From positions 11,676,945 through 11,740,944 of the forward strand of contig NC_134015.1 of the NCBI RefSeq assembly GCF_040712315.1: DNA of 64,000 bases, read 5' to 3'. The notes under the pieces were generated by a model. The model was given only the letters and a program-made list of their open reading frames with translations. It was not told the DNA's origin and ran no database searches. Made by a program: the position numbers and the translations under genes. Positions 51,726 to 60,996 of this stretch are shown here, in pieces (position 1 is the first letter of the stretch; every line of letters starts with the position of its first letter). The stretch is from Castanea sativa (lineage: Eukaryota > Streptophyta > Magnoliopsida > Fagales > Fagaceae).

Positions 51726-52095
51726 TTAAATTACTAATTTAGTCCTCCAATTATTAGGTAAAGTTCAATCTGGTCCATCAACTATTAATTGTGTTAATTT
51801 AATCAATATACTTTCAAAATCAATTCAATTTGATCCTTAGATCTTCTCTATGTTTAAACTTTAACAACAATGAAGCATATAATAAAAAGGTTATCATGGT
51901 AAATGTGAAATTTTCAAAATTAAGGCATTTTCAACTATTACATCTGTTAAAAAGTTATATAGAGACACCAGACCAATATCAAGGATGAATTTGACTTAAT
52001 TTTAAATGTTGAAAGATTAAATTAACAAATTTAATAGTTGAGAGTCCAAATTGAACTTTGTCCAATAGATGAAGGATTAAATTAATAATTTAGTC

Positions 52096-52137
<42 letters not shown>

Positions 52138-55100
52138 TAGTGGCAAAACAATAATTTAGCATGATATATATTGGCCTCGTACACCAAAAAAATATTAATA
52201 GAGATATTAAATTGTCACATTTAAAATATTTTAAGAGTAAATTCAAAGTTATCAGGTAGGAGGCCTTGATTTCCCCTTGCTTGTAATTTCTTTTCATCAA
52301 AAAATTAAATAAAAAAAATCCCGATGGTCATCAATATATATACCAAATTCATATTTTTAAGTTTAAGGGATTAAAATCAAACTTGCTTTAATTGAAAGTA
52401 TAACTTTTTTTTATAAACTTATTAGTTGAGCTAATTAGAATCCACGAAGGTAAAATCTCTAAACCCACATAAATATGCACTAACAAAGCATTTGAGACAC
52501 AAATTAAAAACATAAAAAATAAACAATAAAAAAAATTACCCAAGCTTCAACAATGATTGATGGCAACTCCATGTCACCAACGAATAAGAAGGAACATTAG
52601 TTACCTAGTTCTTGAAATTAACTTGTATAAAGAAACCCACGCGGTGCTCCCATGCTCTTGTCCATGTGGACGCAGTTTAGGTCTTGCAGTGTTACCTTGT
52701 AAGAGTTTTAGTGGTCTCCCTTTAGGTGAGGCTCTGCATCTACAAACACATGGCGGACGAGTTGGAAACGCTATGGAGGAGGTTTAACCTCACTAAGGAA
52801 GAGGATGAGGGGATTGAACTAGCCAGTAGCAGTACTAAGGCAGCAAAAGAAATAGGAAAAAACTATCTGGTCATGAAAGTATTAACACAAAGGAGCATCA
52901 ATCTTGATGCTCTAAGAAAGAATATCAGAATGATGTGGAAACCCAACAAGGGGATTCTTATTTCTGAGATAGAGGAGGACTTATTTCTTGTGGAGTTTGG
53001 AGATGGGAGAGACAAGAAGAAAGTTCTAGACATGAGGCCATGGAATTATGACAAACAGCTCATCCTCTTTCAAGACTTTGAAGGTGATCAAATCCCAAAT
53101 TATATCTCTTTGAAGTGGTCTCCTTTTTGGGTTCAGATTTCAAACCTTCCACTCAAGAGCGGAACTAGGGAGACAAGATGGTCCATCGGGTCCAAGCTAG
53201 GCGAGGTCTTAGACATCAATGTGCCGGAAACCAGTGTTCAGTGGGGGAAATATCTTCGGGTCAAAGTCCAATTAGATGCCACGAAGAAACTTGTTCGAGG
53301 TAAAAAGGTGACGATTGAAGGTGGGGAGAGCAAATGGGTTAGCTTCAAGTACAAGCGACTCCCAAATTTATGTTACAATTGTGGCTTATTAAACCATGGC
53401 ATCAAGGACTACCATAAAATTACTCAGAAAGATAACCTGGTAGCCTTTGAGACTCTCCAATATGGGGCATGGCTGCGAGGTGAGCCAGCGAAGCAACTTA
53501 CTAGGGAACCAACCAAATATGGGGCACCAATCAATTGGGATTCCGTAAAAGAGTCGGCAAGGGGTGAGGAGGATTCGCCAGCAGTGGCAACGCAGACTCC
53601 GAGGATAGAGGACAGGGCAGGCAAAAAGCTCAGACCAATCCAACCGTTTATGGGGGAGGGTATCATGGAGAATAAGACAACGGCCTCAGAAGCATCGGGA
53701 CAGGATCCAGGGGCTTATCACGAAGGAGGAATGGTCAGTAATGGAAGTGAAGAAACAGAGGCTAGCCCTTCCATTTTAGGAAGTGAAAAGCTCGAGGTGC
53801 GCATGGAACATAAACGGGCTGAGGAAGGGATGCAGTGGGAGAATACAACCCAATAAGAGAGGGAATCCAGGTTTAACTTCATTTTGGCGCCAACTACTCT
53901 TGAGGGTATTTCCACGAGGGGCCCAGACCCTAATAAAACCGAATTGGGCCCAATGGCAATGATGTATGAGCAAGGTGTGGGCTGGGTAGCAGAAAAACTG
54001 GGCCCGAAGAGTGGCCACTGGAAAAGATTAGCTAGGAATACAAAACCAAAGACAAGTGATACTGAACTCGGCCCAAGTAATCAAAAAAGGAAAGGCCCGA
54101 CGCCTTTATCTGATTTAGATCCTTACATCAGTGACCTGAAGCGAAGAAAGAATCAAAAACAAAAAAGCAACAAAGCTGAAAAGGGAAGCTCAAAGGATGG
54201 CAATGGCTGCGTTGCAGCACCGCCCAGCCCAATGTGCGTCCTAGCTTGGAATTGTTGGGGTCTCGCATCTTCCCCGGCGATTTGGATTCTCGTCAACGAG
54301 GTGAAATCTAGAGACCCGACACTAGTCTTCCTGGCGAAGGCAAAAGCAAATCTAAACCGTATGAAGGGATTTCAAAACAAGCTGCAATTCACTCAAGGAA
54401 TTTCTGTCCCCAACAACGGCAGAATTGGTGGACTAGTGCTCCTATGGAAGGAAGGCACCGACGTAGGGTTTAGAAGTTGTTCAAATTCCCATATTGATGT
54501 AGTGGTCTATGAGGGCAATGGCACCAATCCGTGGAGAGCAATGGGATTTTATGGGTATCCTGACTTAGGTAAATGTTATATTTCCTAGGAACTCTTAAAA
54601 TCTTTAAAGCTTCAAAGTAATTTACCATGGGTTGTCTTTGGAGATTTTAATGAGATAACCCACTCCAATGAGAAGTTGGGTTGGTTGGACAGAGAAACCA
54701 AACAGATGGAAGACTTCCGAAATTTCTTGTATTTGTGTGGTCTAAACGATTTGGGCTTCGTGGGTCAAAGGTTTACTTGGTGTAATGGTCGTTTGGGTGA
54801 ACAAAGGACACTCATTTGCTTGGACAAAGTGGCTGCAAATGCAAGGTGGATGGAGGCCTTTCCTAATGCTAAAGTCCACCATGTATCTATGTTGGCGTTA
54901 GATCACTGCTTATTGGCCTTAACCACGAGAAAGCCTCGGGTTGAAAAACAAAGGAAAAGAAGATTCCTATTTGAAGCTATGTGGACCAGAGACAACGGAT
55001 GCAAAGAAGTGATTGAAGAAGCCTAGGACCCTTTGAGAGCTGACCTGGATTTTCAAATTCAGGACATAATCAAGAGCTGTCAAGCCCAGCTTAGAGTTGG

Positions 55101-58100
55101 AACCGAAATGGCTTTGGCAATATCAACAAGGTTCTTAAACAGAAGAAAGACCGTCTCCAATTTCTTGAATCACTGAATTTACTCCATGATATTGTCGAAG
55201 AGATACAAACCTTGAAGAAAGAAATCAATGAGACTCTTATTAGGGAGGAGATGATGTGGAATCAGAGGTCTCAGGCTCTGTGGATTAAATGTGGGGATCA
55301 TAATACTAAATTTTTTCATGCAACGGCTAGTCAAAGATGCAGGAAAAACAACATAGACAGGCTTTGGGATGAGGAGGGGGTATGGAAGGAAGATCAAAGT
55401 GAAGTAGAGGGTATCATACTAGAATATTTTGCTAACATCTTCAAGATTGACCTTCCAACCAATGTTGAGGTATGCTTGGATGCAGTAGAAATGAAAGTTA
55501 CCCAAGAGATGAATGAGGCATTAATCAGTGACTTCAAAGAAGAAGAGGTTCGGTGTGACCTCAATCAAATGCACCCCAAAAAATCCCCCGGCTCGAACGG
55601 TATCTCCCCCATCTTTTTTCAAAAATATTGGGATATTATCAGGCCTAATGTTATTAACTGCATCCTTAATTCTCTAAATTCTGGTGTGTTTCCTAGAAAC
55701 TTAAATGACACTTACATTTGCTTAATCCCAAAGGTTAATTGCCCCCAAAAAATCACAAAGTTTAGACCTATTAGCTTGTGTAACGTACTTTACAAAATCA
55801 TTGCCAAGGTGCTTGCTAACAGATTAAAGAGGATTCTGCCGGATGTGATCAATGAGTCTCAAAGCGCTTTCGTTCCTGGACAACAGATTACAGACAATGT
55901 GATGGTGGCATTTGAAACTATGCATTGTATTGGTCAAAGGAGGAAAGGAAAAAAAAGGTTTGATGGCAATAAAATTGGATATGAGCAAAGCGTACAATAG
56001 AGTGGAGTGGTCATACCTTGAGGCAATGATAAGGAAATTGGGTTTTCATAATAGGTGGATCTCTTGGATGATGATGTGCATTACCACAGTTTCCTACTCC
56101 GTGCTAATAAATGGGGAACCGAGAGGGAAGATCACCCCATCTAGAGGACTCCAGCATGGGGACCCCATATCACCCTACTTGTTTCTGATATGTGCAGAAG
56201 GATTATCAGTCATGCTCATGAAAGAAGAGAGGGAAGGCAAGCTTAGGGGTGTCTCGGTCTGTAGGGGTGCACCCCAAATATCCCATCTCCTTTTTGCAGA
56301 CGACTGCATCATCTTTTGCAGAGCCACAGTCGAGGAAGGCAGAAATGTGATAAAAGTGCTAAAGGAGTACGAAGGGGGTTCGGGGAAAAAGCTGAATAAA
56401 GAGAAAACCTCTCTTTTCTTTAGCAAGAACACTAGCAGTGACACCCAGGAAGAGGTTAAGACTATGTTTGGAGCCCAAGTAATTAAGCAACACAAGAGAT
56501 ACTTGGGCCTACCCGCTTTGGTTGGCCGGGGTAAAAGGAAGGCTTTCAATCGCATAAAGGATCAAGTGGGGAGGAAAATAGCTGGCTGGAAAGGTAGATT
56601 GATGTCCAACACAGGGAGAGAGATCCTTATTAAGGCGGTAGCTCAAGCCACTCCCACCTACATGATGAGTTGCTTCAAACTCCTGGACTCGTTGTGTGTG
56701 ACTTAAATTCTATGATGAGGAATTTTTGGTGGGGTCAAAAGGAAAATGGCTTGGGTTTCTTGGGAAAAGCTCTGTAATCCAAAATCTAAAAACAGCATGG
56801 GATTCAAGGACTTAAAAGCCTTTAATTTGGCCCTATTAGCTAAGCAAGGTTGGAGGATTCAGCATGATAGCAACTCCCTCATGCATAAAGTTTTCAAAGC
56901 AAAATATTTTGCTAAGTCCACCTTTATGGATGCTCAACTAGGAAGTAGACCATCTTATGTTTGGAGGAGTGTCTTTGTAGCAAAGGGGATCATAGACAAA
57001 GGATCCCGATGGTGTATTGGGAATGGTAGAGAGGTAAGGGTGTGGGAGGATAGGTGGATTCCCTCGCAAAAAACCTTCAAAGTAGTAAGCCCGAGGCCCC
57101 AAGTTTTTGACATTGATGTAGTGGCTGATCTCCTAAACAAAGAGAATGGCTTATGGGATGCAAATCTGGTAAGAAGTACTTTCCTTTCCCACGAAGCCAA
57201 CACTATTCTGAGCATTCCTATAAGCCCGAGTCTCCCCCCAAACTCACTAATCTGGGCCTGGACCAAAAATGGTTGTTTCTCGGTCAAGAGTGCATATCAA
57301 GTGGCCCTTGGATGGTTGAAAGTAGGCAAACATAAAGCCAATGGAGAGGGAACCTCAAACTCCACAAAGTTGGAGAACCTGTGGAAGGACATTTGGAATT
57401 TGAATTGCCCAAACAAAGTCAAGCTTTTTATTTAGAAAGCCTGCAGAGATATACCACCCACAAACCATCGCCTCAAAATAAGAAAGGTGCTCACTAAGGA
57501 CAGTTGGCCCCTCTGTCAAAGGTGTGAATCATTAGGACACATCCTTTGGGACTGCAAGCTGGCTTCTGAGGTGTGGTTTGAGTCAAACTTAACCCTCCCA
57601 ATTCTCCCCGACTCTCAAAAGGAGTTCATTGACGTTGTTTGGTTTTTTAGGGAGACCCAAAAAGTAGCAGATTGGGACCTCTTTGCCTTCACAGCGTGGA
57701 GCTTATAGAATAATAGAAATTCTGTCAAGCACGAAGGAAGGTGCAAACCAGCAAAATAAATTGCAAGAGAGGCTTTAAACCTTGCTAACGAATTCCGGCA
57801 GATTTCCCCCCCCCCCCAAAGCACACTCCCATACCAGAAATTTCTTTTTGGAAGCCCCCTTGTCAAGGTTGGTATAAGGTTAATGTGGACGGGGCAGTGT
57901 TTAAGGAGTTGAATTGCTGTGGCGTTAGAGTTGTCATTAGAAATGAAAGGGGACAAATGAGGGGGGCAATGAGCAAAAAGCTCGAACTACCCTTGGGGGC
58001 GTTGGAAATAGAAGCGAAGGCAGCCGAGAAGGGAATCCTTTTGGCCAGTGAGCTTGGTTTGAGCCCAATCATTATTGAAGGTGACTCACAAAGGGTCCGT

Positions 58101-59037
58101 TTGGATAGAGCTTATTGCTGAAAACTGAAAACTGAAAACACTGTACCAAAATAATTTTTAAAGGTGTAAATAGTACCGTGGGTCCCATTTTTAATTTAAA
58201 AAAATCTGAAAAGTGAAGTTTGTGGGTCCCGTGAACAGTACACGGGACCCACAAATTTGCTGAAAGTCAATAAAATCGGCTACTGTTCATGCACAGTAGC
58301 ATGAACAGTAGCCGCTTCTCCTGTGAAACGCGTGAAGCAGAAGGCCAAAAAAAAAAAAAAAAAAAAAAAAAAAAACGCTGAACGCAGTCGCATAATTTTT
58401 CATCCGTATCCAAACTCAGCCAAATAGTGATGAACGCCATTTCTAATCCTGACCCGCCTCCAAGCTCCATCAAGAAAGTCATTGAAGGAATCAAAAGTTG
58501 GCTCTTGCATAGCAGAGATTGGAAATCAAATGTCGTGCGAAGGTCTTGCAACGTAGCAGCCCACAGGTGGGCTAGACATGCTAAGCTTGTGTCTGAATGT
58601 ATTATTTGGGTGGAAGATACTCCACCAATTTTGGACTATCAAATTCTAAAAGATATAACCCATTTGGGCTTTGTCCCTTGTCAATGAAAGTTTTAGACCA
58701 GTTTGAATTTTTAAAAAAAAAACTTGTATAAAGAAACCAAATTTACGCAAACCAAAAGATAAGAGACCCCAACTCGAATTGTCATCGACCCAACAAAACC
58801 TTTTAACTACTACAAAAGGATAGTAATAGTACTTAGTACAGTACTTACGGCATTTCCAAAAGTGTATGATCCACATACGGCCACTAATGTGCTAATAAGC
58901 ACAACAAAAGATGTGGTGGTTGGTGAAGATTCACTTAGCTGCACACCACCGTGATCACTACTGCTCCGCTGGTCCCTGTTATCAAGCTTTTGTTTGAGAA
59001 GCAGTAACTTTGTTGTCGTTGTTGCTTCTTCTTCCAT
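37159..59037 (-). CDS. ERD6-like sugar transporter (gene 2), 18 exons, 484 aa
   Basis: Paralogue of gene 1 and likewise a presumed hexose carrier with 12 membrane segments. Exons 5' to 3': 59037-58849, 50517-50455, 47258-47169, 47063-47004, 40135-40070, 39991-39926, 39852-39777, 39694-39630, 39381-39289, 39170-39090, 39006-38922, 38836-38793, 38718-38656, 38579-38520, 38424-38371, 37701-37642, 37526-37412, 37283-37159 (TAA). All introns are GT-AG, phases fit, and exons 2-18 equal gene 1 in length. Motifs: GRR 111-113, PESPRWL 219-225, TM7 FQEFGGLNG 291-299 (Asn kept, second Gln is Glu), PETKGCT 465-471 (Arg replaced by Cys), and NVRV where NLRG is usual. Intron 1 (8.3 kb) holds a LINE, intron 2 two MULEs, and intron 4 (6.9 kb) a copia element and a SINE. 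The first ATG at 59037 is used; upstream in-frame GTG is not a plausible start. Confidence 0.92.
38114..38282. mobile_element. MULE-type MITE (GAGAAATGCTA family)
   Basis: Left end GAGAAATGCTAGG pairs with right end TAGCACTTCT. The interior is strongly self-complementary (AACAAATCCTAAATAGCAGG against CTAGCCACTTATGATTTATTG). It is flanked by TA-rich sequence that hides the duplication. Lies in intron 15 of gene 2. Confidence 0.7.
40820..40983 (-). repeat. 3' LTR of copia element
   Basis: 164 bp, beginning TGTTAGAAATG and ending ACGTTAACA on the plus strand. It lacks an 18 bp segment present near the plus-strand left edge of the other LTR. Confidence 0.95.
40996..44150 (-). pseudogene. Copia pol region (PR, IN, RT, RNase H), broken
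   Basis: Order on the minus strand: protease active-site DSACCNHM (about 44095-44120); GAG-pre-integrase [16 protein letters not shown]; integrase with [26 protein letters not shown] and NGRAERK (about 43100-43700); reverse transcriptase with [10 protein letters not shown] and YVDDMIITG (about 41900-42100); RNase H with SDADWAGD and [11 protein letters not shown] (about 41100-41450). Breaks: frame changes near 43100-43220 and near 42300-42380, a stop near 42200 and a stop near 41653. Both stops are explained by single transitions. It cannot give one polyprotein as it stands. Confidence 0.92.
44172..45090 (-). pseudogene. Copia gag region, broken
   Basis: Starts with the capsid-type [18 protein letters not shown] segment (45090 leftward) and ends with a nucleocapsid CCHC zinc knuckle, [14 protein letters not shown] (near 44340-44380). 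In-frame stops occur near 44899 and 44705 and a frame change near 44257, so it is not translatable as one protein. Confidence 0.88.
45786..45797 (-). other. Primer-binding site (initiator tRNA-Met type)
   Basis: The minus strand reads TGGTATCAGAGC directly after the 5' LTR, the standard complement of the plant initiator methionine tRNA 3' end. Confidence 0.93.
45798..45979 (-). repeat. 5' LTR of copia element
   Basis: 182 bp, with the same ends as the 3' LTR. Contains TTTATATAGGAGG on the plus strand, and on the minus strand CCTATATAAAGG, a plausible TATA box for element transcription. Confidence 0.95.
46485..46658 (+). mobile_element. SINE, copy 3, in intron 4 of gene 2
   Basis: Head ACCACCGGGCACCCTTGG, box A-like TGGTGCGGTGGT, box B-like GAGTTCAAGTTT, tail TTCTATCTTATATAAAAAAT followed by A-rich repeats. 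A perfect 14 bp duplication, AACATACACATGAG, flanks it (46471-46484 and 46659-46672). Confidence 0.9.
47470..48401. mobile_element. Pack-MULE-like element with ACTCGAGT palindromes, copy 2
   Basis: 932 bp element in intron 2 of gene 2, flanked by the perfect 9 bp duplication GTCCACCTC (47461-47469 and 48402-48410). It has long imperfect inverted ends (left ..TTAGTTAGTTG..CATCTCGAG against right CTCGAGATG..CTAACTAACTA). Subterminal clusters of ACTCGAGT-type palindromes resemble those of 6478-7123. The interior carries a resistance-gene fragment (47760-48110). No transposase. Confidence 0.86.
47760..48110 (+). pseudogene. Captured TIR-NBS-LRR C-terminal (post-LRR) fragment
   Basis: The plus-strand frame reads [10 protein letters not shown], then after about 45 residues [20 protein letters not shown], then [22 protein letters not shown]. 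The EIPxW, (D/E)WMGI..CxVF and following beta-strand pattern are hallmarks of the post-LRR C-JID region of TIR-type plant immune receptors; this is recognised from family knowledge, not a search. No TIR, NBS or LRR sequence is present. It has no own start and lies wholly inside a MULE with exact ends, so it is a captured fragment. Confidence 0.72.
49079..50212. mobile_element. MULE with about 120 bp inverted repeats
   Basis: Termini GAGTAAATTTCACTAACTACC and, reversed from the right, GGGTAAATTTCACTAACTACC stay matched for about 120 bp (49079-49195 and 50100-50212). The 9 bp duplication TTAATTTTT flanks it (49070-49078 and 50213-50221). The interior (49400-49930) is rich in CCAAACCAAAATCACAAACC-type imperfect repeats, with no convincing gene. 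It lies in intron 2 of gene 2. Confidence 0.88.
50821..51001. mobile_element. MULE-type MITE
   Basis: 181 bp with ends GAGAAGTTCTAG and, reversed, GGAAAAGTCTAG, and a self-complementary interior. Flanked by TTGTTGTTG on both sides (50812-50820 and 51002-51010). Confidence 0.78.
51072..51634. mobile_element. hAT-like element with ACCGGT-type palindromes
   Basis: Ends CAAGGTAGTCAATACCGTAC and, reversed, CAAGAGAGTTAATCTCGTAC. Flanks GTTATGGG and GTTGTGGG match at 7 of 8 positions. The left half repeats TACCGGTA-like motifs; a (TA)n tract lies at 51499-51528. Intron 1 of gene 2. Confidence 0.75.
51654..51726. repeat. (GA)n(GT)n compound microsatellite
   Basis: About 38 bp of AG repeats followed by about 35 bp of TG repeats. 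A second (GA)n tract is at 52098-52131. Confidence 0.92.
52750..53856 (+). CDS. LINE ORF1 (DUF4283-type, zinc knuckle), open
   Basis: About 368 residues from the ATG at 52750, giving [18 protein letters not shown]. Resembles the nucleic-acid-binding ORF1 of plant LINEs: a DUF4283-like N-terminal domain (about residues 50-190, including [13 protein letters not shown] and WVQISNLPL) followed by a zinc-knuckle region, [15 protein letters not shown]. In the usual C-x2-C-x4-H-x4-C knuckle the last Cys is replaced here by Tyr, so metal binding is doubtful. The tail is Glu/Gly/Ser-rich and low in structure. An in-frame ATG at 52726 lies upstream; 52750 is preferred because it opens the family-like sequence. 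Confidence 0.82.
   Translation: MADELETLWRRFNLTKEEDEGIELASSSTKAAKEIGKNYLVMKVLTQRSINLDALRKNIRMMWKPNKGILISEIEEDLFLVEFGDGRDKKKVLDMRPWNYDKQLILFQDFEGDQIPNYISLKWSPFWVQISNLPLKSGTRETRWSIGSKLGEVLDINVPETSVQWGKYLRVKVQLDATKKLVRGKKVTIEGGESKWVSFKYKRLPNLCYNCGLLNHGIKDYHKITQKDNLVAFETLQYGAWLRGEPAKQLTREPTKYGAPINWDSVKESARGEEDSPAVATQTPRIEDRAGKKLRPIQPFMGEGIMENKTTASEASGQDPGAYHEGGMVSNGSEETEASPSILGSEKLEVRMEHKRAEEGMQWENTTQ
54214..58687 (+). pseudogene. LINE ORF2 (endonuclease, RT, zf-RVT, RNase H), broken
   Basis: Order: APE-type endonuclease (54235-54930; [25 protein letters not shown]; the usual catalytic Glu in FLxETK is Lys, FLAKAK); reverse transcriptase (55730-56660; [44 protein letters not shown]); zf-RVT (57390-57570; [32 protein letters not shown]); RNase H (57880-58680; NVDGAVF.., [25 protein letters not shown]). 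Breaks: stops near 54587, 55024 and 57433; frame changes near 55090, 55950 (in an A run) and 56690-56745; further stops near 57706-57860; and the MITE at 58093. It cannot be active. Confidence 0.93.
58093..58421. mobile_element. Harbinger-like MITE, copy 2, inside LINE RNase H
   Basis: 329 bp with ends GGGTCCGTTTGGATAGAGC and, reversed from the right, GGCTGAGTTTGGATACGG. Flanked by AAA (58090-58092 and 58422-58424). Removing the element and one AAA rejoins the RNase H reading frame, showing it inserted cleanly after the LINE did. Sister of 33989-34320 in opposite orientation. Confidence 0.85.
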
Positions 59038-59696
59038 GCTTTCTACTATTTTCACTTTCTTTAGTGAGAGAGAGTAAGGGATAAATTTGATGAGAGACTG
59101 ACTAAATGTAGCTTTTTAAAGATGTTGAAAAATGGTTGAGGCAAAGGAAAAATGTATCAAACATACCTTATATCTATTTGAGTGATCAACAATGATCTGC
59201 ATTGACAGGTACGACTGTGGGATGAAAGGACATTCTGACCCAGCAATTCATTTCCTGTGAATTTGTTGTAGAAATATCAGCATCAAAGTGCTATATCAAA
59301 GGCCATTGTGTTTGGGGCTTGTATTTGGGGTCAAATCTTACATCTTTGGCTTTGCTAAGCAACAAAAAAAAATTATTGAAAAAGTTTGAAAGGTGCTGGA
59401 GTGGTCCAATACAAAGTACTTTTTTGGTTTTTTCAGGATATGACCCCATAAAGAAAACAATAATACAACAGAAAAAGGAAAATGATCCATATATAATGAA
59501 TCAATGATATTTTATGAGGTTAATTTAACTGCTTCGCTTTGCAATATGCCTCAAGAAGCTGCTTTGTTAATAACTCTAATTTTGGTTCAATATATCTAAT
59601 CCTAATTGATTAGCGCAATACTACAGCAATATTATTTACAATTGTTGAAGTTAACAAATTTTTACTAGTTTTCATCTGAATCTACCATTAATAAAA
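59038..59696. promoter_or_regulatory. Upstream region of gene 2
   Basis: About 660 bp between the gene 2 start codon and Helitron B. No repeat with clear ends and no other gene; a short (AG)n tract precedes the start. Promoter elements must lie here, or in the Helitron, but none is identified with confidence. Confidence 0.4.
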
Positions 59697-59729
59697 CTAG
59701 TATGTAACCCGTGCTACCGCACGGGAATT

Positions 59730-60420
59730 GATATAATTTAATAAAACAATGAAAAAAATTGTGTTTTATTATTTAAGGGATACTATTGGTTTTATTTATT
59801 TATTAATCATGAGTTTATTCATGTTTAAAAGGCTTAGTTAAGTCTAAATTCATGTTTAAATATTAAACGGGAATGAATATCATTTAATAAAACAATGAAA
59901 AAAAAATATTGCATTTTATTATTTAAGTGATACTATTGGTTTTGTTTTTTTTATTATTATTAATCATGAGTTTATTCATGTTTAAAATGCTTAGTTAAGT
60001 CTAAATTCATATTATTAACCAGAAAATTTCATTAACAAAACTTAGCATTATGTAATTTTTTTACAATTACATGGATATACTTAAAAAATACACATTAAGA
60101 TGCATAGTATAATTCTTATATATATAATGTAAATACTATTGATAAATAGTTATCCTTATATTTTGTTAAATCTTTAAAAAATGTTGTAAGGATATTATTA
60201 GGTAGATTTATTCATATTTAAAAGGCTTAGTTAAGTCTAAATTTATTTAATTAACCAGAAAATTTTGATTAACAAAGCTTTGTATTATGTAATTTTTTTT
60301 TACAATTGCATGGATATACTGAAAATACACATTAAGATGCATAGTATAATTCTTATATATATAATTTAAATACTATTGATAACCGCACGAGAAATGGTTA
60401 ATTGTAGTGATACTATTGGT
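59730..60420. repeat. Tandem-like repeats near the 3' end of Helitron B
   Basis: ATAATTTAATAAAACAATGAAAA..TTAGTTAAGTCTAAATTCAT recurs at about 59735 and 59875 (period near 140 bp). A longer unit, including CTTAGTTAAGTCTAAAT..GATGCATAGTATAATTC, recurs at about 59990 and 60225. One unit includes ACGGGAATGAATAT, a partial copy of the terminal hairpin region. Confidence 0.78.
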
Positions 60421-60711
60421 CAATTTCTTTTTGTCTTGTTGGGTTTATCACAAAGAGGATGGAATTAGATAAAACATTAAAAATATATAATGCATTTAAC
60501 TACAAATTTTTGATAATCACAAGGATAAGGTTGATTACACTTTGAATTTTCCACAATCTATAATCATTGATTTTGGCAAACCATTAAGGAAATCATATAT
60601 AATTGTAAAACTTTTGCAAAGCTTAACAAACAATTAACAATGGAACAGAATATTGTATCTTATTATTTAAGTGATGTTATAATCAGAGTAAAAAAATACA
60701 ATAAAAGAGAT

Positions 60712-60996
60712 TTAAAGAAGCCTATGCACCAACTTAAACATTTCAAGATCGATTGAGCATCTTTTGCACGTCACTAGAAATTCTTCATAACCGTAAAGAT
60801 AAGGTTCATTTCGGTTCCAATATCCCATTCCAATTTTGTGGCATGCTTGAAAGTTTGGAATTTTATACATGTTGGTTCCTGCACTAAGTAGTCGAAGCAT
60901 TTTTTGGCATTTGACAAGCCAATGCTTCCCATGTTCATCATTTAAAATTTCCAAAAGGTTATCAATGCCTTCATTATTTGACTCACAAAGTAGCAT
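60712..60996 (-). pseudogene. Unrecognised gene-like fragment in Helitron B
   Basis: The minus strand has a 94-codon open frame with well-mixed composition (EILNDEHGKHWLVKCQK, PNFQACHKIGMGYWNRNEPY, CKRCSIDLEMFKLVHRLL), unlike the surrounding AT-rich shadow frames. I do not recognise the family. It may be a host exon captured by the Helitron. There is no evidence that it is expressed. Confidence 0.4.

Larger units (their letters stand above)
52638..58720 (+). mobile_element. Full-length LINE in intron 1 of gene 2 (antisense)
   Basis: Non-LTR retrotransposon with ORF1 and ORF2 and a short poly(A) tail (about 10 A). It is flanked by a perfect 18 bp duplication, AACTTGTATAAAGAAACC (52620-52637 and 58721-58738), which fixes both ends. 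Length is 6083 bp, including a later 329 bp MITE at 58093-58421. It runs opposite to the host gene. ORF1 is open, ORF2 is broken, so it is not autonomous now. Confidence 0.95.

Noticed and set aside
59038..59055. Longer N-terminus for gene 2 (six extra codons)
   Set aside because: The upstream codon is GTG, not ATG. The ATG at 59037 gives an N-terminus comparable to gene 1.
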